Source: Seohaeicola saemankumensis (GTDB lineage Bacteria > Pseudomonadota > Alphaproteobacteria > Rhodobacterales > Rhodobacteraceae). From it: a stretch of 64,000 nt of DNA. Below are positions 36,657 through 46,333 of the stretch, in pieces. The DNA lies in contig NZ_JAIUZI010000009.1 of assembly GCF_020171285.1 (NCBI RefSeq), positions 186,001 to 250,000 of the forward strand, read 5' to 3'. A model generated the notes under the pieces. That model had not been told where the DNA came from. It saw only the letters and a program-made list of their open reading frames with translations, and searched no databases. Every line of letters begins with the position of its first letter. The stretch's first letter is position 1. The translations under genes and the position numbers were made by a program.

Positions 36657-38531
36657 CTATTCCGCCGGGGTGACCGAGACGCCGCCCTCCAGCAATCGCT
36701 TCAACTGTGCCCTGTAGTACCGCGCCGCCTGGTTGACAGGCGGCTCGCGGTAATCTTCACGCGTCCCCATCCAGCGCCGCGCGACGCCGGCCACCGACAC
36801 TCCGCTGAGCGCCGAAAGCGGCACCGCCAGCGTCAGGCTCAGTGCGATCGGGGCCAGCCAGGGCGACACCAGTCCGGCCACGATGCCCGCCGTCAGGGCC
36901 ACGCCGCTCAGCGTCTCCAGCGCATGGCAGATCGCCAGCGTGCCGAGGCCATAGCGGCCCCCGGCGCGGGCCTGCGGCGACCATCCCTTCTGCAGGCCCA
37001 GAACGGTCCGGAAGACCGCGATCATCTGCTGCACCATCAGGATCGGTGCATAGAGGATCGACAGGGCGATTTCCGACAGCACCGACAACACGAACCGCGC
37101 GCCGCCGCCGAAATCGGCATAGCGCGCGCCGGTCAGCGGCAAGGCCACTACGCCCAGCAGCTTGGGCGCCAGTAGCATGGCATACATCAGCACGATGATC
37201 AGCACGTGGCGGGAATCGGTCATTTCGGGCCAGGCTGGCATCAGCGGGTTGGTTTCAGAAAAATAGGTCAGCACGCTGGCGTCCTTGCCGACCCCGATCA
37301 GCGCCCACATCACCAGCAGCGCGAACCAGATCGGCGACATCAGATAGCCGATTGCGCCGTGAAACATGTGAAACCGCGACACCGCGCGGAACCCGCGTGC
37401 GCGCAGCAGCCCGAGATGCTGCAAATTGCCCTGGCACCAGCGGCGGTCGCGCTGGATATGGTCTATCAGCGTCGGAGGTGTTTCCTCAAAGCTGCCACGG
37501 ATCCGGGGCAGGAATCGCACGCCCCACCCGGCGCGGCGCAACAGCCCGGCCTCGACGAAATCATGGCTCATGATCAGCTGGTCGCGTCGGCGCAGCCGGG
37601 ACCGCAGCCGGGGCAACCCGGCGCATTGGGCGAAGGCGGCGGTGCGAATGATCGCGTTATGACCCCAATAGTTTCCGTCCTGACCACTCCATCGGGCCAG
37701 CCCCTCGGCCAGCGCCACGCCGTAGACGCCATTGGCGAACTGCTGCATCCGGGCAAAAACCGACTGTGCGCCGATCAGTTGCGGAAAACTCTGGATCAGC
37801 CCGGCACCGGGGTCCGCCGCCAAAGCATCGGCCAGCCGGGAAATGGCCCGCCCCGTCATCAGGCTGTCGGCGTCCAGCACCAGCATCGCGTCATGGCCTC
37901 CGCCCCAGCGGGTGATCCAGTCGGCGATGTTACCGACCTTGCGATCGGTGTTCTCGGTCCTGCGTCGATAATACAGCCGCAAGCCGGGCGACAATTGCGC
38001 CCGCAGAGCGGTGACACTGGCCAGTTCGCGCCCCGCGACGGCGTCGTCGCGGGTGTCGGACAGGATGAACATGGTGTAGCGATGCTGTCCGCCGCGGGCG
38101 CGCAGCTCTTCCAGCATCGATTGGGCATTACCCATCACATAGCAGGGATCTTCGTTGTGGACAGGCACCAGCAGCGCCACGTTCAGCGGTTGCGCGCGTC
38201 CGGGGCGCGGCGGTCGGTGGCGCGCCAGCGACCACAGGCCCAGCACGACCGTGCTGACGGAAAAACAGATCCAGAAGAAGTTGAAGGCGATCAGCGTCAG
38301 CAAGGTGCCTTCGACCCAGCTGAGACCATCGCCGCCGAACCAGCCGGTCATGATCCAGACCAGACCACCGGTGGCGGCCAGTGCCGGGGAAAAGGCGGCG
38401 AACCGGGACCAGCCCTGCGACTGGAGTTCGGGCGCGCCGGGCGCGCGTGTATCGGTGAACACGGCGTCAAAGTCCTGCGCCGGCATCGGCAGCGGACTTT
38501 CGGCGGGCATCAGCACGGTTGGCGCGGTCAT
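36657..38531 (-). CDS. opgH: Glucans biosynthesis glucosyltransferase H
   Basis: 624 residues. A GT2-family inner-membrane enzyme that polymerises the beta-glucan backbone of osmoregulated periplasmic glucans from UDP-glucose and moves it outward. The cytoplasmic catalytic core shows ALLVPVHNEDPC, ADSLMTGRAI (DxD-like metal site) and QRDRRWCQGNLQH (QxxRW). Membrane helices flank it. The ATG at 38531 overlaps the opgG stop by 4 nt. The last gene of the opgC-G-H operon. Confidence 0.95.
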   Translation of the reverse strand: MTAPTVLMPAESPLPMPAQDFDAVFTDTRAPGAPELQSQGWSRFAAFSPALAATGGLVWIMTGWFGGDGLSWVEGTLLTLIAFNFFWICFSVSTVVLGLWSLARHRPPRPGRAQPLNVALLVPVHNEDPCYVMGNAQSMLEELRARGGQHRYTMFILSDTRDDAVAGRELASVTALRAQLSPGLRLYYRRRTENTDRKVGNIADWITRWGGGHDAMLVLDADSLMTGRAISRLADALAADPGAGLIQSFPQLIGAQSVFARMQQFANGVYGVALAEGLARWSGQDGNYWGHNAIIRTAAFAQCAGLPRLRSRLRRRDQLIMSHDFVEAGLLRRAGWGVRFLPRIRGSFEETPPTLIDHIQRDRRWCQGNLQHLGLLRARGFRAVSRFHMFHGAIGYLMSPIWFALLVMWALIGVGKDASVLTYFSETNPLMPAWPEMTDSRHVLIIVLMYAMLLAPKLLGVVALPLTGARYADFGGGARFVLSVLSEIALSILYAPILMVQQMIAVFRTVLGLQKGWSPQARAGGRYGLGTLAICHALETLSGVALTAGIVAGLVSPWLAPIALSLTLAVPLSALSGVSVAGVARRWMGTREDYREPPVNQAARYYRAQLKRLLEGGVSVTPAE

Positions 38532-40039
38532 GCGGTCCACCGGTACAGCCAGACTTCCGAGGCCATCTCGGCGCCCTTGCGCAGCTGGGCGCGCAGCTCG
38601 ACCAAGGCGCGTTCGCCGGGATCAAAACTGAACGCCAGCCGCAAACCGCCAGTTTCGGGGTTGCGTTGCAGCACGCCGGTGCTGACCTCGGCATGGGGCG
38701 ATGAAATATGCGGCGTCAATGCCTCTGGTCCGTCGTCAAACAGCGGATGATCCTCGAAATCCACGGTCACGATGCGGCCACCGCTTTCGCGGGCGCCGCT
38801 GCTGGTGTTCAGAACGCGCGGCTGATTGGCAGGGATAGGTGCCTGCTGGCCCCAGGTCAGGCGATAGGCAAAGTCATGTCGGCTGCCTGCCGGGATCGGG
38901 TCCTGTGGCCGCCAATACGCGACGATATTGTCATAGATCTCTTTATCGGCGGGGATTTCCACCAGCGTCACCGCGCCCTTGCCCCAATCTCCGCGCGGTT
39001 CGACCCAAAGACCGGGGCGGCGGTGATAGAGCGCCTCCAGGTCCGCGAAATCGGACAGTTTGCGCGCCCGCTGCATCAGCCCAAAGCCGCGCGGGTTGTT
39101 ATCGCCAAAGGCCGAGATCTGAAGCGTTTTCGGATTGGCCAGCGCCCGCCACAGGGTTTCGCCGTTGCCGTTGACGATCATCAGCCCGTCGCTGTCGTGC
39201 ACGGCCGGGCGGAAATCGTCGAACCGGGTGCGGTTGGTGCTGTCGAACAGGAACATGCTGGTCAGCGGGCCAAGGCCCAGATGGGTCAGATCGGTGCGGG
39301 GGAACAGCGTTGCCTCGACATCCATCACGCAGGATGGACCGGGCGTGATGTCGAACCGATAGGCCCCAGCAACCGAAGGGCTGTCGAGCAGAGCGTGCAC
39401 TATGATGTTGCGCTGGCCCGGTTCCGGAGTTTCCAGCCAGAAACGGGTGAAATCGGGGAACTCCTCGCCCATCGGATCGGCGGTCTTCAGCGCCAGACCG
39501 CGCGCCGACAGGCCATAGATCTCGCCGATGCCGATGGCACGGAAATAGCTGGCGCCCTGGAACACGGCGAATTCATTGCGGATACCCGGCTGGTCCAGTT
39601 CGGTGCGCAGACGAAACCCCGAAAACCCAAGATCCTCGGGTTCGCTCAGCTGTGGCACCTTGTCGGTCCGGTCAAAGGAACCAAGATCAAAGGGAACCAT
39701 GCGGGCGGTCCCGTTCTCGACCGTGTCGATCTGAACCGGGCGCGGAAAGTAGAGACCGGGGTGAAAGAAATCGACCTCGTAGGGGCGATCGGTCTGATGC
39801 CAGAGCGCGCGATCATGGCGGAACCAGATTGACTTGTACTGTTCATAGCTGAGGTCCAGCCAGTCCTGCGGCACCGGCTTGCGCGCCAGATAGCGGTGGC
39901 GCGAGAGATCCCGAGCCATGGCGACCACCGTGTCGTGGCTGAACGGCACCTCGGGGGAGGTGGCGCGGACCGGACCGGCAAGGCTGGCCAGCGCCAGGGC
40001 CGAGCCGGAGGCAAGGAAGGAACGGCGCGAGAGGCTCAT
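38528..40039 (-). CDS. opgG: Glucans biosynthesis protein OpgG/OpgD
   Basis: 503 residues with a twin-arginine signal (SRRSFLASGSALALASLAG), so folded export to the periplasm as known for OpgD. The MdoG beta-sandwich follows, with YLARKPVPQDWLDLSYEQYKSIWF at its start. Needed for backbone branching or processing of the periplasmic glucan. A Tat signal points to the OpgD type, but position next to opgH fits OpgG. Coupled to opgC and opgH by 4-nt overlaps. Confidence 0.94.
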   Translation of the reverse strand: MSLSRRSFLASGSALALASLAGPVRATSPEVPFSHDTVVAMARDLSRHRYLARKPVPQDWLDLSYEQYKSIWFRHDRALWHQTDRPYEVDFFHPGLYFPRPVQIDTVENGTARMVPFDLGSFDRTDKVPQLSEPEDLGFSGFRLRTELDQPGIRNEFAVFQGASYFRAIGIGEIYGLSARGLALKTADPMGEEFPDFTRFWLETPEPGQRNIIVHALLDSPSVAGAYRFDITPGPSCVMDVEATLFPRTDLTHLGLGPLTSMFLFDSTNRTRFDDFRPAVHDSDGLMIVNGNGETLWRALANPKTLQISAFGDNNPRGFGLMQRARKLSDFADLEALYHRRPGLWVEPRGDWGKGAVTLVEIPADKEIYDNIVAYWRPQDPIPAGSRHDFAYRLTWGQQAPIPANQPRVLNTSSGARESGGRIVTVDFEDHPLFDDGPEALTPHISSPHAEVSTGVLQRNPETGGLRLAFSFDPGERALVELRAQLRKGAEMASEVWLYRWTA

Positions 40040-41265
40040 GGTTTCCTGGCTTTCCAAGGATGTGTTTTGAACCAGCCGGCGACATAGGCAGCCACCGTGA
40101 TCAAGGCAAGGCCGGTCAGGTTGGCCAGCGCGAAATTTGCCGGCGAACGCCCGATCTGATCCAGCGCAAAGCCGATCAGCCGAGCCAGCGCCATCGAGAA
40201 GACAAAGACCGCGAGCGACTGCTGCCCGACCTTGGTGATGATCCGCAGAGCGACCTGCCAGACCTGCGCCAGCGCGCCGGTGCCGGTGGCGATCAGCCGC
40301 GCCCCACGCGGGCCGGCCGCGACCCAACCCAGATAGGCCAGCGCGAGGAAATGCAGGTACCTCAGCAGCGCGAATTCCGTCTTGTCCCGCAGCTCTGCGG
40401 TCACCGGCCATGTCTTGCGGATGAACCCGGCGAGATCGGGGGCGGCGGCATCCAGCCACAAAAAGACTTTCCACGATCCGAACGGCGCAGAGAGCACCAA
40501 AAAGCCGACACAAACCCACACCAGCGTCTTTGACACCGGTGGCACCGGTAGCCAGCCGCGCATGAAGGCAAAGCCGGTGAAGAACAGCAACTGCCAGCCG
40601 AAGGGGTTAAAGAACCACTCGCGGTTCGACCACGGCTCGGCCGGCAAGGCCATCCAGCCCATATTGGCGGCCCCCCAGATCGCCACGCTGGCCAGCGCCA
40701 TCGCCACGAACCCCAGCCGGCTCTGGATCGCCATCATCAAGGGCATCAGCCCCAGCACCACCAGATACATCGGCAGGATGTCAAAGTAGTTGGGCACGTA
40801 GGTAAGCGTGAACAGCCCGACAATCTGTGGCATCGGATCGTTGAAGAAATGGGTCAGGTTCAGCGAGGCGACGTAGCTCTTGTCGAAACTGCCGTAGGTA
40901 TCCAGCGCCGCCATGGTCATGGCGACAAAGAAGAACAGGCAGATATGCGCCCAGTAGACCTGCCAGACCCGGAACGCCACGCGTGCCGTACCCATCAGCC
41001 AGCCGCGCCGGGCGAAACAGCCGCCAAAGGCGATGGCCGAGGCCATGCCCGAGCAGAACACAAAGATCTCGGTCGCATCGGAAAATCCGAAACGGGCCGG
41101 GATCCAGTTGGTCCATGTGTTGCGCGGGATATGCGCGATCAGGATGATGTACATCGCGATGCCGCGATAGAAATCCAGCCGCGGATCCCGCGTCGTGGCG
41201 GGCGCCACGGTCTGCGTCGTGGTGGGATTTGCCGTGAAATCGGATGCCGGTGAGATGCTGGCCAA
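40036..41265 (-). CDS. opgC: OpgC-type membrane acyltransferase
   Basis: 409 residues, about 10 membrane helices. The N-terminal RDPRLDFYRGIAMYIILIAHIP is the OpgC motif; the family adds succinyl groups to periplasmic glucans. The apparent start is TTG at 41265 (AAGGGA 9 nt upstream); a GTG about 20 codons later (TVAPATTRDPR) is the other candidate. It lies 13 bp after the TPR gene and overlaps opgG by 4 nt. Confidence 0.88.
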   Translation of the reverse strand: MASISPASDFTANPTTTQTVAPATTRDPRLDFYRGIAMYIILIAHIPRNTWTNWIPARFGFSDATEIFVFCSGMASAIAFGGCFARRGWLMGTARVAFRVWQVYWAHICLFFFVAMTMAALDTYGSFDKSYVASLNLTHFFNDPMPQIVGLFTLTYVPNYFDILPMYLVVLGLMPLMMAIQSRLGFVAMALASVAIWGAANMGWMALPAEPWSNREWFFNPFGWQLLFFTGFAFMRGWLPVPPVSKTLVWVCVGFLVLSAPFGSWKVFLWLDAAAPDLAGFIRKTWPVTAELRDKTEFALLRYLHFLALAYLGWVAAGPRGARLIATGTGALAQVWQVALRIITKVGQQSLAVFVFSMALARLIGFALDQIGRSPANFALANLTGLALITVAAYVAGWFKTHPWKARKP

Positions 41266-41278
41266 GGTCCCTGTTCCC

Positions 41279-42649
41279 TTACTGCGCCGGAACGCTCTGC
41301 GCGTCCGACAAACCGCGCGCGGCGGCGATCAGATCGCGTCGCGCGGAGGCGTATCCGTCTTCGTGGCCGGCCCTCTGCGCCTGACGTTCATCGAGCAGGA
41401 TTTCGGCCCTGTCCAATTGTCCGGCGCGGATGCCGGCGTCGATGGTCAACCGTTCAAAGACATCGCGCTGGGCGTGGCTGCCGCCGGCCATCTGCATGTC
41501 GCCATGGGCGGCCGAGAGATGGGCAAAGGCCTGTTCGAACCGCGCCTCGCCAAAGGCCTCCAATCCCTGCGCCGCCGACCAGCCGGGGCTGGCCATGCGC
41601 CGGGTCATGTCGCAATCGGCCGATTGGGCATCGCGGTGTATACGAGCCAGCAACGTGGCGGTTTCCGCATCGCGGTGATCGCCCGTCAGCGCCAGCAGGT
41701 AATGCAGATCGGCAAAGATCAGGCACCCGTCCTGGGTACGGTTGGCGCTCAGGTCGGCCAGTTCTTCCCAACGGTCGCCAACATCGACACCGTCCAGTTC
41801 CAACCGCATCAACAGCGAGGTGGCATTTGAGATGTCGCGGTAGTCGTCGGTGCGGTCCTTGCGGATTTCGAGGTCGTACAGCGCCATCACCTCGTCGATC
41901 TGGCCCAGGTCCAGATGCATCAGCGCCTTGTGCCACCAGACGTGATAGCGGAAATTGTTGCAATGGGCCCAGGCCGCCTCGCGCCCGGCCAGCCAGTCCA
42001 GCCCGGCCCGCGCGTCGCAGGTCATGTCGTGGACATGGGCCACCGCATGCAGACCCCAGGCATCGTCCGGCGCCATCCACAACGCCTGCCGTCCGGCGAT
42101 CCCGGCCCGGTCATAGGCACCCGTTTCCTCAAGCGCAAAGGCGTGGCAGCCCAGCAGATATCCCCGCCCGGCATGGTCGGGCGCATAGGCCGGCATGACC
42201 CGCTCGATCGAGCGCCGCATTCCGGCGGCATCGCCCAGCACAAAGCGGACCGCGTGGCTCAGCTTCATCGCCAGCGTATCCTCGGGATGATCGCGCAATA
42301 CTGTTTCAAGCCGTTGAACCGACTGGCTCGGTCGCCCGGCCACCCAGTCCTCAAGCGTCTGAACATACAGCCGTTCCCGGGCTGTTGCGCTGGCCTCAGC
42401 TAGGGCGTTTTGCGCATTTGTCAGGGCCTCGCGCACGGTCGCCATCAACTCGCGCCGGCCCAGCAGGGCGTAGAACATCCCCTTGATCGCGTGCCCCATT
42501 GCAAACCCCGGCGCGTCGCGGAGGACACGCTCCAGATGTTGTGGCGTGACAGCGGCATGAGCCAGAAATCCCAGCTGGACCCGGTTCCAGTCATCCAGTG
42601 TTCCGGGGTCGGTCAGGCTGGTCATCTGACCAAATACGTCGTGTGTCAT
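41279..42649 (-). CDS. TTC38-like tetratricopeptide repeat protein
   Basis: 456 residues of helical repeats throughout, e.g. LGCHAFALEETGAYDRAGIAGRQALWMAPDDAWGLHAVAHV, which matches TTC38/StaR-like TPR proteins. No signal peptide or membrane segment, so cytoplasmic. The ATG at 42649 has only a weak ribosome site; a TTG at 42667 is in frame. It lies 13 bp upstream of opgC on the same strand, so it may be cotranscribed with the glucan genes. Function unknown. Confidence 0.82.
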   Translation of the reverse strand: MTHDVFGQMTSLTDPGTLDDWNRVQLGFLAHAAVTPQHLERVLRDAPGFAMGHAIKGMFYALLGRRELMATVREALTNAQNALAEASATARERLYVQTLEDWVAGRPSQSVQRLETVLRDHPEDTLAMKLSHAVRFVLGDAAGMRRSIERVMPAYAPDHAGRGYLLGCHAFALEETGAYDRAGIAGRQALWMAPDDAWGLHAVAHVHDMTCDARAGLDWLAGREAAWAHCNNFRYHVWWHKALMHLDLGQIDEVMALYDLEIRKDRTDDYRDISNATSLLMRLELDGVDVGDRWEELADLSANRTQDGCLIFADLHYLLALTGDHRDAETATLLARIHRDAQSADCDMTRRMASPGWSAAQGLEAFGEARFEQAFAHLSAAHGDMQMAGGSHAQRDVFERLTIDAGIRAGQLDRAEILLDERQAQRAGHEDGYASARRDLIAAARGLSDAQSVPAQ

Positions 42650-42740
42650 GCCAAGGTCCAATCGCAAAAAATTTCGGGGCTTGTCCGTGCCTTAACAGAC
42701 CTTACCGGGCTGAAATAAAACTATCGATGCCGCTCGCGCA

Positions 42741-42762
42741 TTGGTGAAAACCCGTGTGCGGG
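42741..42762 (-). terminator. Weak hairpin with T tract (minus strand)
   Basis: On the minus strand CCCG-caca-CGGG is followed by TTTTC. The 14-mer TTGGTGAAAACCCG is repeated at 42849-42862, where it forms part of a second hairpin. Only a 4-bp stem; could be a fortuitous repeat. Confidence 0.3.
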
Positions 42763-42848
42763 ACTGCGAGGATTGTTGCCGGTTGCGGGCCAAACCATAG
42801 GCAGATCCACGCCTTGACGGCGGTTTCGGCGCATGGCGCGGCAAAGTC

Positions 42849-42873
42849 TTGGTGAAAACCCGCCCAAAGGCGG
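42849..42873 (-). terminator. Terminator of the CoA-transferase gene
   Basis: Minus strand: CCGCC-tttg-GGCGG then GTTTTC, 16 bp past the stop at 42889. Shares its tail with the hairpin at 42741-42762. Confidence 0.5.
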
Positions 42874-42888
42874 CGGCGGGACCGGCTA

Positions 42889-44073
42889 TCAGTCGCCGAA
42901 CGGATCGTCGCGGTTCAGAACCGCGTCGGTATCGGCTCCGAATCCGGGGGGCGCATGGCGATATGTTACAGGTGTTCGGGACAGCCGCAGCGGGTTGCCG
43001 ATCAACCGGACGGGGCCGGGACCGGCCTCCATGTCGATCCGCATGTTGCGCGCCGCGACCTGATCAGAGGCAAACACCTGATCCAGCGTCTGCACCGGCC
43101 CGACCGGCACGCTGACGGCTTCCAGCCCTGCGATCACCTCGGCGGTGGTCAGCCTGCGCACCGCCGGCACCAAATGCGCATTCAGCGCGTCGCGGTGCCG
43201 CAATCGCGCCGGGTTGGTGGCAAAGCGGGGATCGTCCGGCAGCGCCTCGAGCCCCAGTACCCCGCAACATCGACGGAACTGCGCGTCATTGCCCACGGCC
43301 AGGATCACGTGGCCATCGGCGGTGGCATAGGTGTCATAGGGCACGATGTTGGGATGGGCATTGCCACGGCGTTCGGGCAGGACGCCCGAGGTCAGAAAAT
43401 TCACCCCCTCGTTGATCAGCCAGGCGATCTGGGCATCGACCAGCGCGATATCCACCTGCTGCCCTTCGCCGGTGGCGTCCCGGTGGCGCAGCGCCGCGAG
43501 GATGCCGACGGTGGCATACATGCCGCACATCACATCGGCGATGCCCACGCCCACCTTCATCGGCGGGCCATCGGGCGCGCCGGTCAATGACATGATGCCG
43601 CCAAACCCCTGCGCCATGAGGTCATAACCCGGTTTCGCGGCATTCGGCCCGGTCTGGCCGTAGCCCGAGATCGAACAGTAGACGAGGCCGGGAAAGTCCT
43701 GGGCGAGGGTGGCATGGTCCAGCCCGTATTTGGCCAGCCCGCCGGGTTTGAAATTCTCGATCAGAACGTCGGCATGGCTGGCCAGACGCCGGATCGTCGC
43801 CTGACCTTCGCGGGTGGCGATGTCCACGGCGACCGACCGTTTGTTCCGGTTGGCAGACATGAAATAGGCGCTCAGATCGCTGTCGCTGCCGTCCGGATTT
43901 TCCATATAGGGCGGCCCCCATTGCCGGGTGTCGTCGCCGCCGCTGGCCGGGTTTTCGATCTTGATCACCGTGGCCCCCAGATCGCCCAGCAACTGGGTGC
44001 AGGTCGGACCGGCCAGGATACGGGTGAGGTCCAGCACCTTGACCCCGCTCAATGCGCCTTCAGATCCGTCCAT
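42889..44073 (-). CDS. Class III (CaiB/BaiF) CoA-transferase
   Basis: 394 residues. Moves CoA between carboxylic acids through an aspartyl-CoA intermediate; the catalytic Asp is D151 in KPGYDLMAQGFGG. The LDLTRILAGPTCTQLLGDLGATVIKIE start and the C-terminal GNPLRLSRTP are family features. AAGGAGG lies 6 nt from the ATG at 44073 and only 3 nt from the alternative at 44076, so 44073 is preferred. Its 5' end overlaps the ThDP enzyme gene by about 14 nt, so the two are coupled. Substrate unknown; a formyl-/oxalyl-CoA system is only one option. Confidence 0.9.
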   Translation of the reverse strand: MDGSEGALSGVKVLDLTRILAGPTCTQLLGDLGATVIKIENPASGGDDTRQWGPPYMENPDGSDSDLSAYFMSANRNKRSVAVDIATREGQATIRRLASHADVLIENFKPGGLAKYGLDHATLAQDFPGLVYCSISGYGQTGPNAAKPGYDLMAQGFGGIMSLTGAPDGPPMKVGVGIADVMCGMYATVGILAALRHRDATGEGQQVDIALVDAQIAWLINEGVNFLTSGVLPERRGNAHPNIVPYDTYATADGHVILAVGNDAQFRRCCGVLGLEALPDDPRFATNPARLRHRDALNAHLVPAVRRLTTAEVIAGLEAVSVPVGPVQTLDQVFASDQVAARNMRIDMEAGPGPVRLIGNPLRLSRTPVTYRHAPPGFGADTDAVLNRDDPFGD

Positions 44074-45679
44074 CATAGGCCTCCTTGTCGATTTCCGCTG
44101 CGATCACGGTAAAGGTGTCGGCGGTTTGCGCGGCCTTCAGCGCCGCGCGCAGCTCGGCCCGGTTGCCTACGCTGACACCCTGGCCTCCGAACGCGCGACC
44201 GATGGCGGCAAAGTCGTGATGCCCGAAATCGACACCCCGGTTCGGCATCTGCCGTTGGCGTTGCTTCAGGTCGATCAGCGCCAGGCTGGCATCGACAAAA
44301 ACGAGGAAAATGACCGGCGTGCGCAATTCTGCGGCGGTGGCCAGCTCGCCGGCGACCATCAGGAACCCGGCGTCGCCGGAAAAGCTGATGACCGGGCGCT
44401 CTGGCGATGCCAGTTTCAGCCCGATCGCCAGCGGTACCGCGCAACCCATGGTGCACAGGCCCGAGGATTGAACCAGCCCGCGAGGTTCGGAACAGCTCCA
44501 CATCTGACTCAGCAGGATGCGGTGGGCCCCGCTGTCGGCAGTGGCCAGCGTGCCGGCAGGCAGCGCGGCGCGGGTTTCGGCGATCACCGCTGCCGGCCCC
44601 CAGGTGTCATCGGCGGGAAAGGCGCGGGCCAGCGCGGCCCGGGTCTGCGCCGGGGCGCCGTCGGGCCATGTGGGACGGGCGGGCAGGGACTGGGCCAGCG
44701 CCTCGAGCGTGGCCGATGTGTCAGCGACGAGGTTCAGCCCGGTCTGATGCATGTAGTGGTCGTTGGCCACGGCGGCGATGTCGATGACATGCTGGCGCGC
44801 CGGATCCCAGGCGTTGCGCCATCCAGGGCGCATCTCGATCGGGTCGTAACCGATTGCCAGCACCAGATCGGCCGCGCCCACCAGTGGCAGCAAATCACGA
44901 TCTGCCAGCGGCGACAGCCCCGCCGCGCCCAGGCACAGCGGATGATCCTCGGGCAGGATGCCCTTGGCCTTGTAGGTGGTGATAAAGGGAATCGAGAAAT
45001 GCTCCAGAAAGGCCCGGAGCACCTGGCCCGTATCGCTGGCCAACACGTCAAGTCCGATCAGCGCGACGGGGCGCTCGGCCGAGGCCAGCCAGTCACGCGC
45101 CTGCGCCAGCGCCTTGCCGGCCGGGGCGGTGGGGGCCACCGCGGGCTGGCGCGGTTCGGCGATCTGCGGCACGCGGGCGTCGGCAGTGGCGATGGGAACG
45201 TCGATATGGACCGGGCCGGGGCGCGGATGCGTGGCCAGCGACACCGCCTTGTCCGCGACGATGCCTGCCCCGGCGGCGGTCAGCCGAAAGCTGCCCTTGG
45301 TCAGCGGTTTGAAGACCGCCGCATGGTCGAGCACCTGATGGGTATAGCTCAGCGCCTCGTCTTCCTCGACGCAGCCGGTCAGTACGATCATCGGCACCCG
45401 GTCCTGCAGGGCATTGGCAACCACGTTGACCCCGTTCATTGCGCCGGGGCCCAGGGTCGCCACCAGAATGGCCGGTGCGCCGTCGCGGTGATGCACCCCC
45501 TCGGCCATGAAACCGGCCGCGTTTTCATGTTTGGCCAGGTGAAAGGCGATCCCGGCCTGCTCCAGCGCATCGACCAGCGTCAGCACTTCGCCGCCGGGCA
45601 TGCCAAAGGCGTGGCGGCATCCCGCGTCGTATAGCCGTTTCGCCAACACGTCGGCGGCACGGGGGCAGGGGTCAGTCAT
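44060..45679 (-). CDS. ThDP-dependent enzyme, acetolactate-synthase-like
   Basis: 539 residues with the three-domain layout of the POX/AHAS family. The N-terminal catalytic Glu is E52 in AKHENAAGFMAEG; the ThDP/metal motif is SGDAGFLMVAGEL ... FVDASLALIDL near the C terminus, where Asp replaces the usual Asn. The GVDFGHHDFAAIGRAFG stretch recalls catabolic acetolactate synthase. Starts at ATG 45679. It decarboxylates or condenses a 2-keto acid; the exact substrate is unclear. Coupled to the CaiB CoA-transferase downstream, so the product or its acid may be handled as a CoA ester. Confidence 0.85.
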   Translation of the reverse strand: MTDPCPRAADVLAKRLYDAGCRHAFGMPGGEVLTLVDALEQAGIAFHLAKHENAAGFMAEGVHHRDGAPAILVATLGPGAMNGVNVVANALQDRVPMIVLTGCVEEDEALSYTHQVLDHAAVFKPLTKGSFRLTAAGAGIVADKAVSLATHPRPGPVHIDVPIATADARVPQIAEPRQPAVAPTAPAGKALAQARDWLASAERPVALIGLDVLASDTGQVLRAFLEHFSIPFITTYKAKGILPEDHPLCLGAAGLSPLADRDLLPLVGAADLVLAIGYDPIEMRPGWRNAWDPARQHVIDIAAVANDHYMHQTGLNLVADTSATLEALAQSLPARPTWPDGAPAQTRAALARAFPADDTWGPAAVIAETRAALPAGTLATADSGAHRILLSQMWSCSEPRGLVQSSGLCTMGCAVPLAIGLKLASPERPVISFSGDAGFLMVAGELATAAELRTPVIFLVFVDASLALIDLKQRQRQMPNRGVDFGHHDFAAIGRAFGGQGVSVGNRAELRAALKAAQTADTFTVIAAEIDKEAYDGRI

Positions 45680-45756
45680 GGTCGGGCTCCGCAATGATTA
45701 CCGTGCCGACAATCACGGCTTTGCGGCGGGGCGCAAGTTAGGTCACGCCAGTGTGA

Positions 45757-46230
45757 TTACTGCGTGGCCAGAGTTGAAATCTGCGACAGTTTCCCGTCCA
45801 GATCGCGGGCAATATCGCGCAGCCCGTCGCCGCCCTCGTCCAGGTAAGGGGCAAAGAGATGGCTCGGCAACTTGTAGCTGAGCGTCGCGGTTTCATCCAC
45901 GTTTTCCGTGACATACAGGCGAATGGGGGCCTCGATCATGGCCGCCGTGGACAGGTCCAGAACGCGCACCGCATAGTCGTTGTTAAAGACGCCGATGACC
46001 CGGTTGCCGGGGATGGTGATGCCACGCCGGGCCGCCGCCTGTGTCGGACCGGCCTGGGTCACCACGAAGAGCCCGCTGGCTTTGGTCGCGGCCACAGTCG
46101 CCTCGACAAGGCTGGCAAAACTCTTGTCGGTCGCCGCCACGACCCATCCCTTGCGTGGCGCCATGTCGGCGCCTGCGCCCGCGTGGCTGGCCAGCAGGGC
46201 GAACACGGCAGCGGGAATTCTGGATTTCAT
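45757..46230 (-). CDS. Exported DUF302 protein
   Basis: 157 residues; signal peptide MKSRIPAAVFALLASHAGAG, then a DUF302 domain with SFASLVEATVAATKASGLFVV, the N-terminal DUF302 strand-helix, and RVIGVFNNDYAVRVLD. The family binds an unknown ligand and is widespread in the periplasm. Lies 77 bp upstream of the ThDP gene on the same strand; cotranscription is possible. Confidence 0.86.
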   Translation of the reverse strand: MKSRIPAAVFALLASHAGAGADMAPRKGWVVAATDKSFASLVEATVAATKASGLFVVTQAGPTQAAARRGITIPGNRVIGVFNNDYAVRVLDLSTAAMIEAPIRLYVTENVDETATLSYKLPSHLFAPYLDEGGDGLRDIARDLDGKLSQISTLATQ

Positions 46231-46333
46231 GGTCGGTCTCCGATTGGCTGCATCCGGCGCCGACACGGCCCGGACTCGCCAACGATACCAGACCGCGCGA
46301 GCGCCGGGGTCACAATCGCGTGCAAAACGTGAT

